A stretch of DNA of 53,719 nt from Psychrobacter sp. UBA3483 (GTDB taxonomy: Bacteria > Pseudomonadota > Gammaproteobacteria > Pseudomonadales > Moraxellaceae). How positions within the stretch are numbered: the first letter of the stretch is position 1; every line of letters begins with the position of its first letter. Positions 34,337 through 42,582 of the stretch are shown here, in pieces. The notes beneath the pieces are model-generated. The model did no database searches. It saw only the letters and a program-made list of their open reading frames with translations, and was not told the DNA's origin. A program made the translations under genes and the position numbers. The stretch lies in contig NZ_DFQS01000029.1 of assembly GCF_002377905.1 (NCBI RefSeq), forward strand, positions 1 through 53,719, given 5' to 3'.

Positions 34337-34831
34337 ATGAACAAACAAGCGCAAATGGATACCATCCAAGCGATGGTAAAAGACATTAAATATACCATGA
34401 TGACCACGCGCAATGGCGAAGACCATCTGCACTCTTGTCCAATGAACACCACTGAAACCAGTATTGGCGCCAAAGAGATTTGGTTTATAGGCCATAAGCC
34501 GTCTGAAACTGTCGATAACATTAAGCAAAATGCAGAAGTAAATTTGGCTTATATCACAAAAGGCGATGATAAGTATTTGTCTATTTCTGGTACCGCTGAA
34601 TTGGTCGAGGATGCAGGGAAACTTAACGAGCTATGGTCAGTTATGTATAACGCTTATTTTGAGAAAGGCAAAGAAGACCCAAGAGTTCAGCTCATTAAAG
34701 TAGTGCCACATGGCGCGGAATACTGGGCGAATGGTAATGCGATCACTAGCGCGGTCAAAATGACGGCGGCGGCAGTTACCGATACCGCGATTGAAAAAAG
34801 CTTAGGGGAAAATTTCTCTATTAAGCTGTAA
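34337..34831 (+). CDS. Pyridoxamine 5'-phosphate oxidase-family protein (general stress protein 26 type), copy 2
   Basis: A 164 aa paralogue of the upstream gene. The shared blocks KEIWFIG, SISG-AEL, ELWS--YNA-F and QLIKVVPHGAE-W align without gaps. It differs from copy 1 by having HLHSCPMNTTETS where copy 1 has DIHAWPMTTNKAD, near the expected flavin phosphate site. The AAAGGA ribosome binding site is good. The substrate is unknown. It is convergent with pgsA and ends at its own terminator. Confidence 0.88.
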   Translation: MNKQAQMDTIQAMVKDIKYTMMTTRNGEDHLHSCPMNTTETSIGAKEIWFIGHKPSETVDNIKQNAEVNLAYITKGDDKYLSISGTAELVEDAGKLNELWSVMYNAYFEKGKEDPRVQLIKVVPHGAEYWANGNAITSAVKMTAAAVTDTAIEKSLGENFSIKL

Positions 34832-34870
34832 TGTTTTCATAATGAAGTAGAAGCAAAGTAATTAGAATAA

Positions 34871-34906
34871 AAAAAGCCAGTCGCTTAATGCAACTGGCGT
34901 TTTTTA
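34871..34906. terminator. Bidirectional intrinsic terminator (second split-barrel gene / pgsA)
   Basis: AAAAAGCCAGT pairs with ACTGGCGTTTTT around CGCTTAATGCA (one bulged base). It has an A-run on the left and T-run on the right and lies between the convergent genes. Confidence 0.85.
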
Positions 34907-34939
34907 TTCCGACTCAACTGACGGTTAAATCAAAAAGAG

Positions 34940-35626
34940 CTAACCGCTCTGTTTTAAATACGGCCAAGCGGCTTTTAGATAAATCATCATCGACCATAAG
35001 GTTAAAATCACCGCCGCCACCATCAAGACATACCCTATCATTTCAAGCGATTGCCAATTTAACAATAACACAGTGATGGCGATCATCTGAAAAGCGGTTT
35101 TGAGCTTACCGACATACGAGACAGCAACACTGGTACGATTGCCAAGCTCCGCCATCCACTCGCGTAGCGCCGAGACGGCAATTTCACGCGATATAATAAC
35201 AATCGCGGCAATCGCCATAATAATATTGGGATGCCATTGTACCAAGATAATCAGCGCAGCTGCGACCATGAGCTTATCAGCGACTGGGTCTAAAAAGCGC
35301 CCAAACGCGGAGACCACGTTAAGCTTACGAGCAAAATAACCATCCAGCCAATCGGTCACCGCGGCGATAATAAACACACCGGTCAGCAGCAAATGGCGCA
35401 GCAAACTGTCGCTAAATTCGCTCATACCTACCCGCGCGATGACATTGTCCGAAATCGCTGGCATGCCAATTCCCATGGCGGGTGGCCAATAAGCAATCGC
35501 CACAAATAGCGGAATCATTAAAATACGCGCAATCGTTAGATTGTTGGGTAAGTTAAAGATACTTCTGTCGTTTGGTGTCGGTAGCGGTTTTTGTTCTGGT
35601 GTGTGCAGCGGTGTACTCTCGGTCAT
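34940..35626 (-). CDS. pgsA: CDP-diacylglycerol--glycerol-3-phosphate 3-phosphatidyltransferase
   Basis: Makes phosphatidylglycerophosphate, the committed step towards phosphatidylglycerol. At 228 aa it is longer than E. coli PgsA (182 aa) because of a polar N-terminal tail (about 1-24) and a loop insert after the first membrane segment (about 50-75). The CDP-alcohol phosphotransferase signature D-G-A-R-G-D-D is complete in TDWLDGYFARKLN and FGRFLDPVADKLM (about 91-120). NLTIARILMIPLFV precedes it. Several membrane segments are present. The gene stands alone on the minus strand. Confidence 0.95.
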   Translation of the reverse strand: MTESTPLHTPEQKPLPTPNDRSIFNLPNNLTIARILMIPLFVAIAYWPPAMGIGMPAISDNVIARVGMSEFSDSLLRHLLLTGVFIIAAVTDWLDGYFARKLNVVSAFGRFLDPVADKLMVAAALIILVQWHPNIIMAIAAIVIISREIAVSALREWMAELGNRTSVAVSYVGKLKTAFQMIAITVLLLNWQSLEMIGYVLMVAAVILTLWSMMIYLKAAWPYLKQSG

Positions 35627-36009
35627 GACAAACCCAGTTTATAGTGAACGATAAGAATGTGGCTAGCTTAGCATTTTTCTGCCATGCCGTCATGCTTCTG
35701 TGCCGGTCGGTTTTGGCTTTACTCAAATGACAGTACTCCATTGCAAGTGTTTTTGAGCAACAGAGGCTTAGCAAAGCGATTATGATGATGATTTTTAGCC
35801 AATAATTGGCGAATAATTAGCCAAAACGTAATGACATGTAAGCAAGCTAGGTAAATCGGCCAATTTCAGTTATGATGACTGTGTAATAAATACAGTTGTA
35901 CACTGAAAATTGTAAGCAGATGTGAGAATTTCTTGAAATCATAGATTTCGTCATCATCTTTATATTAACAATAATAAATCTTGATGAATTTATTTGTGAC
36001 TCTTTAATC

Positions 36010-36076
36010 AATAGTAGGTCGGTCACCTGATAAGTTTTCCTCAGCCCACGACACCTCCTTCGTGGGCTCTTTTTTT
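36010..36076 (+). ncRNA. Candidate small RNA ending in an anti-Shine-Dalgarno-loop terminator
   Basis: A possible promoter (TTGATG at 35981-35986, 16-base spacer, TTTAAT at 36003-36008) would give a transcript of about 60-65 bases ending at the intrinsic terminator. The RNA would carry several CCU-rich single-stranded segments (TCACCTG, TTCCTC, and the terminator loop CACCTCCT). The start is uncertain and the RNA may be longer. No plus-strand ORF precedes the terminator, so it either ends a small RNA or an antisense transcript. Confidence 0.4.
36043..36076 (+). terminator. Orphan intrinsic terminator with CACCTCCT loop
   Basis: A perfect 9-base stem AGCCCACGA (36043-36051) with TCGTGGGCT (36060-36068), an 8-base loop CACCTCCT, and seven T after the stem. 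The minus strand lacks a T-run after the stem, so the direction is plus. Confidence 0.88.
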
Positions 36077-36177
36077 GTCTGTAAGTTAATGATTTACATG
36101 GTTTTAATAAAATGACATTTTAAGCTATCAGCTTATTTCATATATCCATTCCAGTTGCAATGCTTTGAATATTTAAT

Positions 36178-37356
36178 TTAAACAATCACTGCGACCGTCT
36201 GCGCTGCCATTTGATAGCAGCTCTCTATATTACCTTGCCCGCACCAATCGCCACTAACAATCCATTGCCGCTCATCATCGACCAATATTCCTAACTGGTC
36301 TTTATGAGAAGCCGTAACGGTTGCGGCATAACGCCAACGGTGACAATCAACTTGGCTCGGCGTGCTCTCCGCATTCCAGTTTAGTGCTCGCTGAGCGGCT
36401 TCTAACAACTTTGCTTTTATGGTATCGATATCGTCATCGACGTGCTGCTCTGACCAGTCGTTGCGCGCATGAATGGTCATGCTGGGTAATAGCGCATGAT
36501 ACTCCGGCTTATGATGTTCGATAAATATTCTATCAATAATAGACTCTTGCACATAAGCCACATCCCACGCCGTATCCAAACGACTTAGCGCCTCAGGTAA
36601 TGGTTGATCAGTATTCCAACCAAGCATTAAGCTATAGCAGGCTTGCATTTTTGGTTCAGTGATTTTTGCTTGTTCAGTAAAACCGCTATCAGCCATAATC
36701 TCGACTGCTTGACCATTTGGCGCGGTACAAATTACCCAATCAAAATGACCAAGACTGTTGCCATTTTCATCGAATAGCTCAGTTTTATTACTGGTCTTAT
36801 TAGCGAGAGTTTGCTTATACCCAGCCAATGGCGCGATGCGGGTATTAAAATTGACGGTGGTATGCTGCAAATTATCAGCCAATGCTCGCCCCCAACTGGT
36901 CATCTTTGGCGTGCTGATATAGCGCGCTTGCGTACTGCCCCATTGCTCTTTGAGGTGCATATCAGCTGTGGGATTATTTTCAGCCATTGGCGTTAAGCTT
37001 ACTACTTGCGCGTGCCAAGGTCGTAGCAGGTCTGTCTGTAGCCACGGTTTAATAAATTGCTGAAAGCTTGCGCTCTTGGCAGTAAAAAACTGTGCCCCAA
37101 AGGCCCATTGCCAGTTTTTATTAGTATGGCTATCGCTGCGGTAACGAGTTGCTAGACGCCCGACGCTGCGTGATTTCTCAAAAATAGTAATTTCTGGTAC
37201 TAAGGCTCTGTCCTTAATTTTCTGGTCATTAATTTGGCTAAAAGCACGTTCTAATAAAGTGGCAGTAAACAGTCCGGTTAAGCCGCCACCGATAATGGCA
37301 ATTTTTGGCGCTGATATCTGCGTAGGCTGCAAAGTAGAGTTCGGCATAATGACCAT
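36178..37356 (-). CDS. FAD-dependent oxidoreductase, renalase/amine-oxidase-like
   Basis: A flavoprotein of about 390 aa. It opens with a Rossmann dinucleotide-binding motif IAIIGGGLTGLFTATLLERA, then EKSRSVGRLATRYR, which is typical of renalase-like NAD(P)/FAD proteins in proteobacteria, and ends with a second FAD contact WIVSGDWCGQGNIESCYQM. The longest frame starts at 37416 with a hydrophobic 20-residue leader; the ATG at 37356 or that at 37347 (MPNSTLQPT) is more likely, with AAGG close upstream. Substrate unknown. It stands alone, and the acs terminator lies just upstream. Confidence 0.8.
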   Translation of the reverse strand: MVIMPNSTLQPTQISAPKIAIIGGGLTGLFTATLLERAFSQINDQKIKDRALVPEITIFEKSRSVGRLATRYRSDSHTNKNWQWAFGAQFFTAKSASFQQFIKPWLQTDLLRPWHAQVVSLTPMAENNPTADMHLKEQWGSTQARYISTPKMTSWGRALADNLQHTTVNFNTRIAPLAGYKQTLANKTSNKTELFDENGNSLGHFDWVICTAPNGQAVEIMADSGFTEQAKITEPKMQACYSLMLGWNTDQPLPEALSRLDTAWDVAYVQESIIDRIFIEHHKPEYHALLPSMTIHARNDWSEQHVDDDIDTIKAKLLEAAQRALNWNAESTPSQVDCHRWRYAATVTASHKDQLGILVDDERQWIVSGDWCGQGNIESCYQMAAQTVAVIV

Positions 37357-37428
37357 AAACCTTGTAATATAGAAGAAAATAAGAGCTATTGAAGCTATAA
37401 AGCTCACTAATAGCAATAACCTCTAGGT

Positions 37429-37463
37429 AAAAAAGCCATACTATTTTCGATAGTATGGCTTTT
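37429..37463. terminator. Intrinsic terminator of acs (also bidirectional in form)
   Basis: A perfect 14-base stem AAAAGCCATACTAT (37431-37444) with ATAGTATGGCTTTT (37450-37463) and a 5-base loop. On the minus strand six T follow, about 65 bases beyond the acs stop. Confidence 0.9.
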
Positions 37464-37528
37464 GAATAAAGGGAAAGGTTAGTTTACTGCACATCCTTTT
37501 AATAATATCCATTATCGAATCATACTTT

Positions 37529-39490
37529 TTACTCTCCGCGTTCCGCCTTGACTACGTCAATCAGCTCATTGATGACAGCGCTATCGGCAAGGGTCGATAA
37601 ATCGCCCAAGCCAACATATTGCCCTGCGGCAAGATTTCGCAGGATACGGCGCATGATTTTACCAGAGCGCGTCTTGGGTAGCACATCAACCATATAAATA
37701 GCATCCAAGTTGGCAATCGGACCAATCTCTGCGCGTACGTGGCGATTGAGCTCGGCTTTTAAAGAGTCTGTAGCAGTTTCGCCCGATTTTAGAATGATAA
37801 AGGCACAAACCCCCATACCGCGAATGTCATGCGGCATACCGACAATCGCCGCCTCAGCCGTCGCCGGATGCGCAACCACCGCGCTTTCAATCTCTGCCGT
37901 GCCTAGCCGATGCCCTGCCACATTGAGCACATCATCCACGCGCCCGGTAATCCAATAGTGCCCATCTTCGTCACGCTGCGCGCCGTCACCTGTGAAGTAA
38001 TAACCCGGATATTCTGTAAAATAGGTTTTTAAAAAGCGCTCATGGTCATTATAAATGGTACGCATCTGCCCCGGCCAGCCGCCACTAATCGCAAGATTGC
38101 CTTCTGCAGCACCTTCTAATATCTCGCCATCAGCATCGACGATGACCGGCTCGATGCCGTATAGCGGGTTCATCGCCGCGCCCGGTTTCATATCGACAGT
38201 ACCAGGTATGGGCGCCAGTAAGATACCGCCGGTTTCTGTCTGCCACCACGTATCGACAATCGGACATTTACCGCCGCCAACGACATGGTAATACCAATCC
38301 CACGCTTCTGGATTGATTGGCTCACCAACGGAGCCAAGCAAGCGCAAACTTGAACGGTCAGATTCACGGACAAAGGTATCGCCCTCTTTCATCATCGCGC
38401 GGATAGCGGTCGGTGCGGTATATAAAACCGTGATTTGGTGTTTATCAATAATATGACCGATACGTGCCCAGGTTGGATATTCTGGCACACCTTCGAACAT
38501 AACCGTCGTCGTACCATTGGCAAGCGGCGCATAAGTGGCATAAGTATGACCCGTCACCCAACCGACATCGGCCGTACACCAGTAGACATCGTCTTCTTTG
38601 ATATCAAACACATCACGGAAGGTCGAAAGCGCATAAGTGATATAACCACCGGTGGTATGCAGCACGCCTTTAGGCTTGCCGGTTGAGCCGGAGGTATATA
38701 ATAAAAACAGCGGGTCTTCGGCATTCATTACCTCAGGTTCGCAATGCTTTGACTCACCATCGACCAAACTGTGATACCACACATCGCGGCGACCGCTCAT
38801 CGGCACAGAGTTACCCGTACGATGGACGACGACGACATTGGTCACGCTTTCGGTGCCATCCATGTCTAACGCACGGTCGACATTGGCTTTGAGCGGCGTG
38901 CGTTTATTACCACGAATACCTTCGTCAGCGGTAATGACCAATTTTGATTGGCTATCGATAATACGGTTGCCCAAACTCTCAGCAGAAAAACCGCCGAACA
39001 CCACCGAATGCACTGCGCCAATGCGCGTACACGCCAGCATGGCAATCATCGCTTCTGGTATCATGGGCATATATAAGGTGACGCGGTCGCCCTTTTTTAC
39101 CCCAAGTTTGCGCATGGCGTTACCGAGGCGACACACCGCTTCATGCAGCTCTTTAAATGAAATGATTTTGTGCAATGACGGGTGGTCACCTTCCCAAATA
39201 ATGGCAGGTTTATAAGGGTGGTTTTTGACATGACGGTCAAGGCAGTTAACTGAGATATTAAGCTCACCGTCTTCATACCATTTGATATGAAAATCTTCCA
39301 AGTCATAATTAACATCGCTGATTTTGGTGGGTTTTTTTATCCAATCAATCAGCTCGGCACGCTTCGCCCAAAAGGCATCTTTCGCCTCAGGTGATGCGAT
39401 AGATTGCTGGTATTCTTTGGCGTATTGCTCAGCGCTAGTATTGGCAGCGTCGACAAACTCAGCCGCGATAGGAAATGATTTTTGAGTCAT
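37529..39490 (-). CDS. acs: Acetyl-CoA synthetase
   Basis: Activates acetate to acetyl-CoA via acetyl-AMP, the high-affinity route for acetate use and complementary to ackA-pta. It is about 653 aa. Motifs are LLYTSGSTGKPKG (ATP-binding P-loop), WWQTETGG, the YYFTGDGAQRDEDGHYWITGR hinge region, and the acetylatable lysine in PKTRSGKIMRRILR. The longest frame starts three residues earlier at 39499, but AAGG abuts that ATG directly, so the second ATG at 39490 is preferred. Three 14-base direct repeats lie just upstream. Confidence 0.97.
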   Translation of the reverse strand: MTQKSFPIAAEFVDAANTSAEQYAKEYQQSIASPEAKDAFWAKRAELIDWIKKPTKISDVNYDLEDFHIKWYEDGELNISVNCLDRHVKNHPYKPAIIWEGDHPSLHKIISFKELHEAVCRLGNAMRKLGVKKGDRVTLYMPMIPEAMIAMLACTRIGAVHSVVFGGFSAESLGNRIIDSQSKLVITADEGIRGNKRTPLKANVDRALDMDGTESVTNVVVVHRTGNSVPMSGRRDVWYHSLVDGESKHCEPEVMNAEDPLFLLYTSGSTGKPKGVLHTTGGYITYALSTFRDVFDIKEDDVYWCTADVGWVTGHTYATYAPLANGTTTVMFEGVPEYPTWARIGHIIDKHQITVLYTAPTAIRAMMKEGDTFVRESDRSSLRLLGSVGEPINPEAWDWYYHVVGGGKCPIVDTWWQTETGGILLAPIPGTVDMKPGAAMNPLYGIEPVIVDADGEILEGAAEGNLAISGGWPGQMRTIYNDHERFLKTYFTEYPGYYFTGDGAQRDEDGHYWITGRVDDVLNVAGHRLGTAEIESAVVAHPATAEAAIVGMPHDIRGMGVCAFIILKSGETATDSLKAELNRHVRAEIGPIANLDAIYMVDVLPKTRSGKIMRRILRNLAAGQYVGLGDLSTLADSAVINELIDVVKAERGE

Positions 39491-39944
39491 CGTAGTCATC
39501 CTTTTTTAATTATTCTGACTTGTAGCGGCTATCGTTGCGACTAGCACTAAACAACTAGCGTTAAACAAGTAGCATAAAACCATCATCATCAAACGATTGG
39601 TGGTTAATGGCTTATGTTAAATATCAACGTTAAGCAGCGGCCTAAACAAGTATAAGAGTCATCTTCCATAATGTCTGACACTTAAGTTAGTTTGACAAAT
39701 AAGCCGCGTCGTTGCAAGACGTCGAGCGCAAAACATAACAATTTCGCTGCACAGCTGTATACTTACTCATGGGTAGCGACTTTTATAAGTTGACTGGGCA
39801 AAAATATTTAATCCTTGTAACCTGCTACAAAACATGGACAATAGCTACCCTTTATGATTAAAACGCCCACTCGGCTACTTTTTAATTTTACGATTTTTTT
39901 TATTTTTATTCTTTAAAGTTTAGCGCTTTTTGGAGCCTATCATC
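39491..39944. other. Intergenic region between divergent acs and the HI0933-type flavoprotein
   Basis: About 450 bases. It contains the three direct repeats at 39540-39581 on the acs side. No strong promoter match was identified for either gene and no ORF is credible. Confidence 0.5.
39540..39581. repeat. Three 14-base direct repeats upstream of acs
   Basis: ACTAGCACTAAACA, ACTAGCGTTAAACA and AGTAGCATAAAACC lie head to tail with no spacer, 50-90 bases before the acs start. They could be regulator sites or a small slippage array. Confidence 0.65.
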
Positions 39945-41246
39945 ATGGAAAATCCGCGCAATACAGCAGCACACAATTACTACGATGTCATCGTCATCGG
40001 CGCTGGTGCGTCGGGGTTATATTGTGCGCTCACCGCGGGTCGCCGTGGTCGCCGCGTCTTGGTGCTCGACCATGCCAATAAAGCTGGTAAAAAAATCCTC
40101 ATGTCAGGTGGTGGACGCTGCAACTTTACCAATTACTTCGTCGAGCCTGAGCATTTTATCGGCAGCAACGCCCATTTTTGTAAATCCGCGCTCAGCCGTT
40201 ATCCAAGTTGGGAATTCATTGCTATGGTTGAGCAGCATAAAATTCCTTACCATGAGCGCGAGCACGGGCAGCTATTTTGTGATGATTCGGCGCAAGATAT
40301 TTTAACCATGCTCCTCGATGAATGCGCTGCCGTGGGCGTACAAGTCAAGCTCAATACCCACATTGAACAAGTAAAGACTGATGATAATAATAAAAAATCC
40401 CGTTTTGAATTAATCACCAGCAAAAGTTTGAGTAAAAAAGAAAAACAAGAGAGAAAAGATAACGGCAATCAAAGTAAGCTGCCGCAAACCAGCTATCGCT
40501 GTGAGTCGCTCGTGGTAGCGATGGGCGGCTTGTCTATTCCGACATTAGGTGCGAGCGGTTTTGGTTACGAACTGGCACAACAGTTTGGTCATACGTTAGT
40601 CGCAACTGATGCCAGCCTTGTGCCATTTACCTTTACCGATAAAACGGGTGAGCTGATTCGTACGCTTGCCGGTATCAGTCTGCCGGTGATTGCCAGTAAT
40701 GAGCGCATCTCCTTTAAGCTACCGCTGCTCTTTACCCATCGCGGGCTGTCGGGCCCAGCTATGCTGCAACTGTCTAACTATTGGCATGTTGGCGAAACCA
40801 TCACTATCAATTTACTACCTGAAATCGATATGACTGCGCTTTTACTTGCTCATAAAAAATCGCACCCACGCCAGCTTATCCGCACGGTCTTGGCAGACAA
40901 TACCAACAATGCTTTGCCGAAAAAACTGCTGGCAGCGCTACAAACGCATTTGTGGGACGATATCAAAGATACCGAGCTTGCCAATATTAAAGATGAGCGC
41001 TTGATAGAGCTTGGCGCGACGCTGAACGGCTGGCAGCTAAAACCGTCTGGCACTGAAGGCTATCGAACCGCTGAAGTCACACGCGGCGGCATCACAACCG
41101 ATGAAGTCTCGTCAAAGACCATGCAAAGCAAATATCAAGACGGGCTATATTTTATCGGTGAAGTGCTCGATGTCACCGGTTGGCTTGGCGGCTATAACTT
41201 TCAATGGGCGTGGGCCAGTGGTTTTGTTTGCGGCGAAGTGGTTTGA
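39945..41246 (+). CDS. NAD(P)/FAD-dependent oxidoreductase, BaiN/HI0933 (YhiN) family
   Basis: A flavoprotein of about 433 aa from the ATG at 39945, chosen over an upstream in-frame TTG because TGGAG lies at suitable spacing. The N-terminal FAD motif VIVIGAGASGLYCALTAG, then GKKILMSGGGRCNFTN, which is diagnostic of the HI0933 family, and the C-terminal GLYFIGEVLDVTGWLGGYNFQWAWASG are present. A charged insert rich in Lys, Glu and Asn (about 145-185) interrupts the core. No substrate is established for most members. Confidence 0.9.
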   Translation: MENPRNTAAHNYYDVIVIGAGASGLYCALTAGRRGRRVLVLDHANKAGKKILMSGGGRCNFTNYFVEPEHFIGSNAHFCKSALSRYPSWEFIAMVEQHKIPYHEREHGQLFCDDSAQDILTMLLDECAAVGVQVKLNTHIEQVKTDDNNKKSRFELITSKSLSKKEKQERKDNGNQSKLPQTSYRCESLVVAMGGLSIPTLGASGFGYELAQQFGHTLVATDASLVPFTFTDKTGELIRTLAGISLPVIASNERISFKLPLLFTHRGLSGPAMLQLSNYWHVGETITINLLPEIDMTALLLAHKKSHPRQLIRTVLADNTNNALPKKLLAALQTHLWDDIKDTELANIKDERLIELGATLNGWQLKPSGTEGYRTAEVTRGGITTDEVSSKTMQSKYQDGLYFIGEVLDVTGWLGGYNFQWAWASGFVCGEVV

Positions 41247-41472
41247 TGTTAAGACAGACCCTTAATTTAAACGGTAAGCATTCAAACGCTAGCCTTTCAA
41301 ACGCCAGCGATGCAAATTTAAAAACACTAAATATTTGACTATTTTGAATTTAACCACCATATAAACCCATACAGATTTAGAATTACTTAAGAGTAGGTAT
41401 TTCATTCCTATTAAAGAATGACGGTGAAATAAATAAGTATTCTTTAATACAGTTAGGCTGACGAGGTAAGCA

Positions 41473-42468
41473 ATGCGCGCCATCAAACATATTCATAATA
41501 ATAAAGCACCGCATTGGGTCGGCGATGGTTTTTATGTCAAAACTTTGTTTAATCATTTAGATAACGAAGCTGATTTTAATTATCAGCATACCGATCCGTT
41601 TTTATTATTGGACTATGGTCAGCCGACCACCTTTGCGCCAAATCCAAACCATGAGAATGAGCCGCACGGTATCGGGCAGCATCCGCATAAGGGTTTTGAG
41701 ACGGTGACGATTGCCTACGCCGGCGAGATTAGCCATGCCGATTCGGCTGGCGGTTGTGGCATCATCAAAGAAGGCGATGTGCAATGGATGACCGCAGGGC
41801 GCGGCATTATGCACGAAGAATTCCACTCACCCGACTTTAGTCGCCGTGGTGGACTTTTTAGCATGGTGCAATTATGGGTCAATTTGCCAAGCGCCCATAA
41901 ACTGACTGCGCCTAAATATCAAACGCTAAAAGGCGCTGATTTGCCTATGGTTGATTTAACTGATTTTGAGAATGGACATGCTCTTGGTCAAGCGGCAATT
42001 ATTGCTGGTGAATGGCAGGACACTAAAGGCGCAGCAAGTACCTTTACGCCAATCAATATGTGGGATATTGCCTTGCATAGCACTGGCTCAACGATGCTGC
42101 AAGTGCCAAACAATCATAACATCATGATATTGGTACAAGAAGGCACGCTACTGGTTAATGATAAGTCAGTAAGCGCAGGTAGTCTGATTCAGTTTACAGC
42201 GCCGACTGATACTGATATCGCTATTATTGATTCCGCCAATGAACAATCAGCAACGCAGGTAAGCGATAGTATTAAGTTGACGTACCCTGAGCCAGCTGAT
42301 GATAAGCTTTCTGGTGATAAGCAAGCACCAAGTACGGTTAAACTATTACTATTAAGCGGTGAGCCGATCGGCGAACCAGTGGTAGGCTATGGTCCTTTTG
42401 TCATGAATACCCAAGCGGAGTTAAAACAAACATTTCGTGATTACCAAACGAGTAACTTTGGTAAATAG
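41473..42468 (+). CDS. Pirin family protein
   Basis: A cupin-fold protein of 331 aa with the pirin N-terminal domain. Metal ligands are visible in GIGQHPHKGFETVTIAYAG (His-x-His) and GRGIMHEEFH (His and Glu). Some bacterial pirins have quercetinase activity and others act as regulators, so the role is open. The C-terminal cupin domain carries NHNIMILVQEGTLLVND. GAGG lies before the ATG. The gene has its own terminator and is convergent with the OYE gene; a shared role in aromatic or quinone chemistry is only a guess. Confidence 0.9.
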   Translation: MRAIKHIHNNKAPHWVGDGFYVKTLFNHLDNEADFNYQHTDPFLLLDYGQPTTFAPNPNHENEPHGIGQHPHKGFETVTIAYAGEISHADSAGGCGIIKEGDVQWMTAGRGIMHEEFHSPDFSRRGGLFSMVQLWVNLPSAHKLTAPKYQTLKGADLPMVDLTDFENGHALGQAAIIAGEWQDTKGAASTFTPINMWDIALHSTGSTMLQVPNNHNIMILVQEGTLLVNDKSVSAGSLIQFTAPTDTDIAIIDSANEQSATQVSDSIKLTYPEPADDKLSGDKQAPSTVKLLLLSGEPIGEPVVGYGPFVMNTQAELKQTFRDYQTSNFGK

Positions 42469-42484
42469 CTAAATATTACCCATT

Positions 42485-42525
42485 AAAAAAGCCACCTTAC
42501 TATTGTTAGCAAGGTGGCTTTTTAT
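42485..42525. terminator. Bidirectional intrinsic terminator (pirin / OYE)
   Basis: AAAAAAGCCACCTT pairs with AAGGTGGCTTTTT around a 12-base loop, with T-runs on both strands between the two convergent genes. Confidence 0.93.
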
Positions 42526-42582
42526 TCATTATCACTTTATTTTAATCGATAAAGCCAATTTAAAATGGCTATCCGATAATAT

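Larger units (their letters stand above)
35627..36177. other. Intergenic region with an orphan plus-strand transcript end
   Basis: 551 bases between two minus-strand genes. It contains a strong plus-strand terminator at 36043-36076 with no plus-strand gene upstream, and a possible promoter just before it. The pgsA promoter should lie in the left part but is not clear. No credible protein frame is seen. Confidence 0.6.

Noticed and set aside
35553..35774. Minus-strand 73-codon frame overlapping the 5' end of pgsA
   Set aside because: It overlaps pgsA in another frame and resembles no family; no ribosome binding site.
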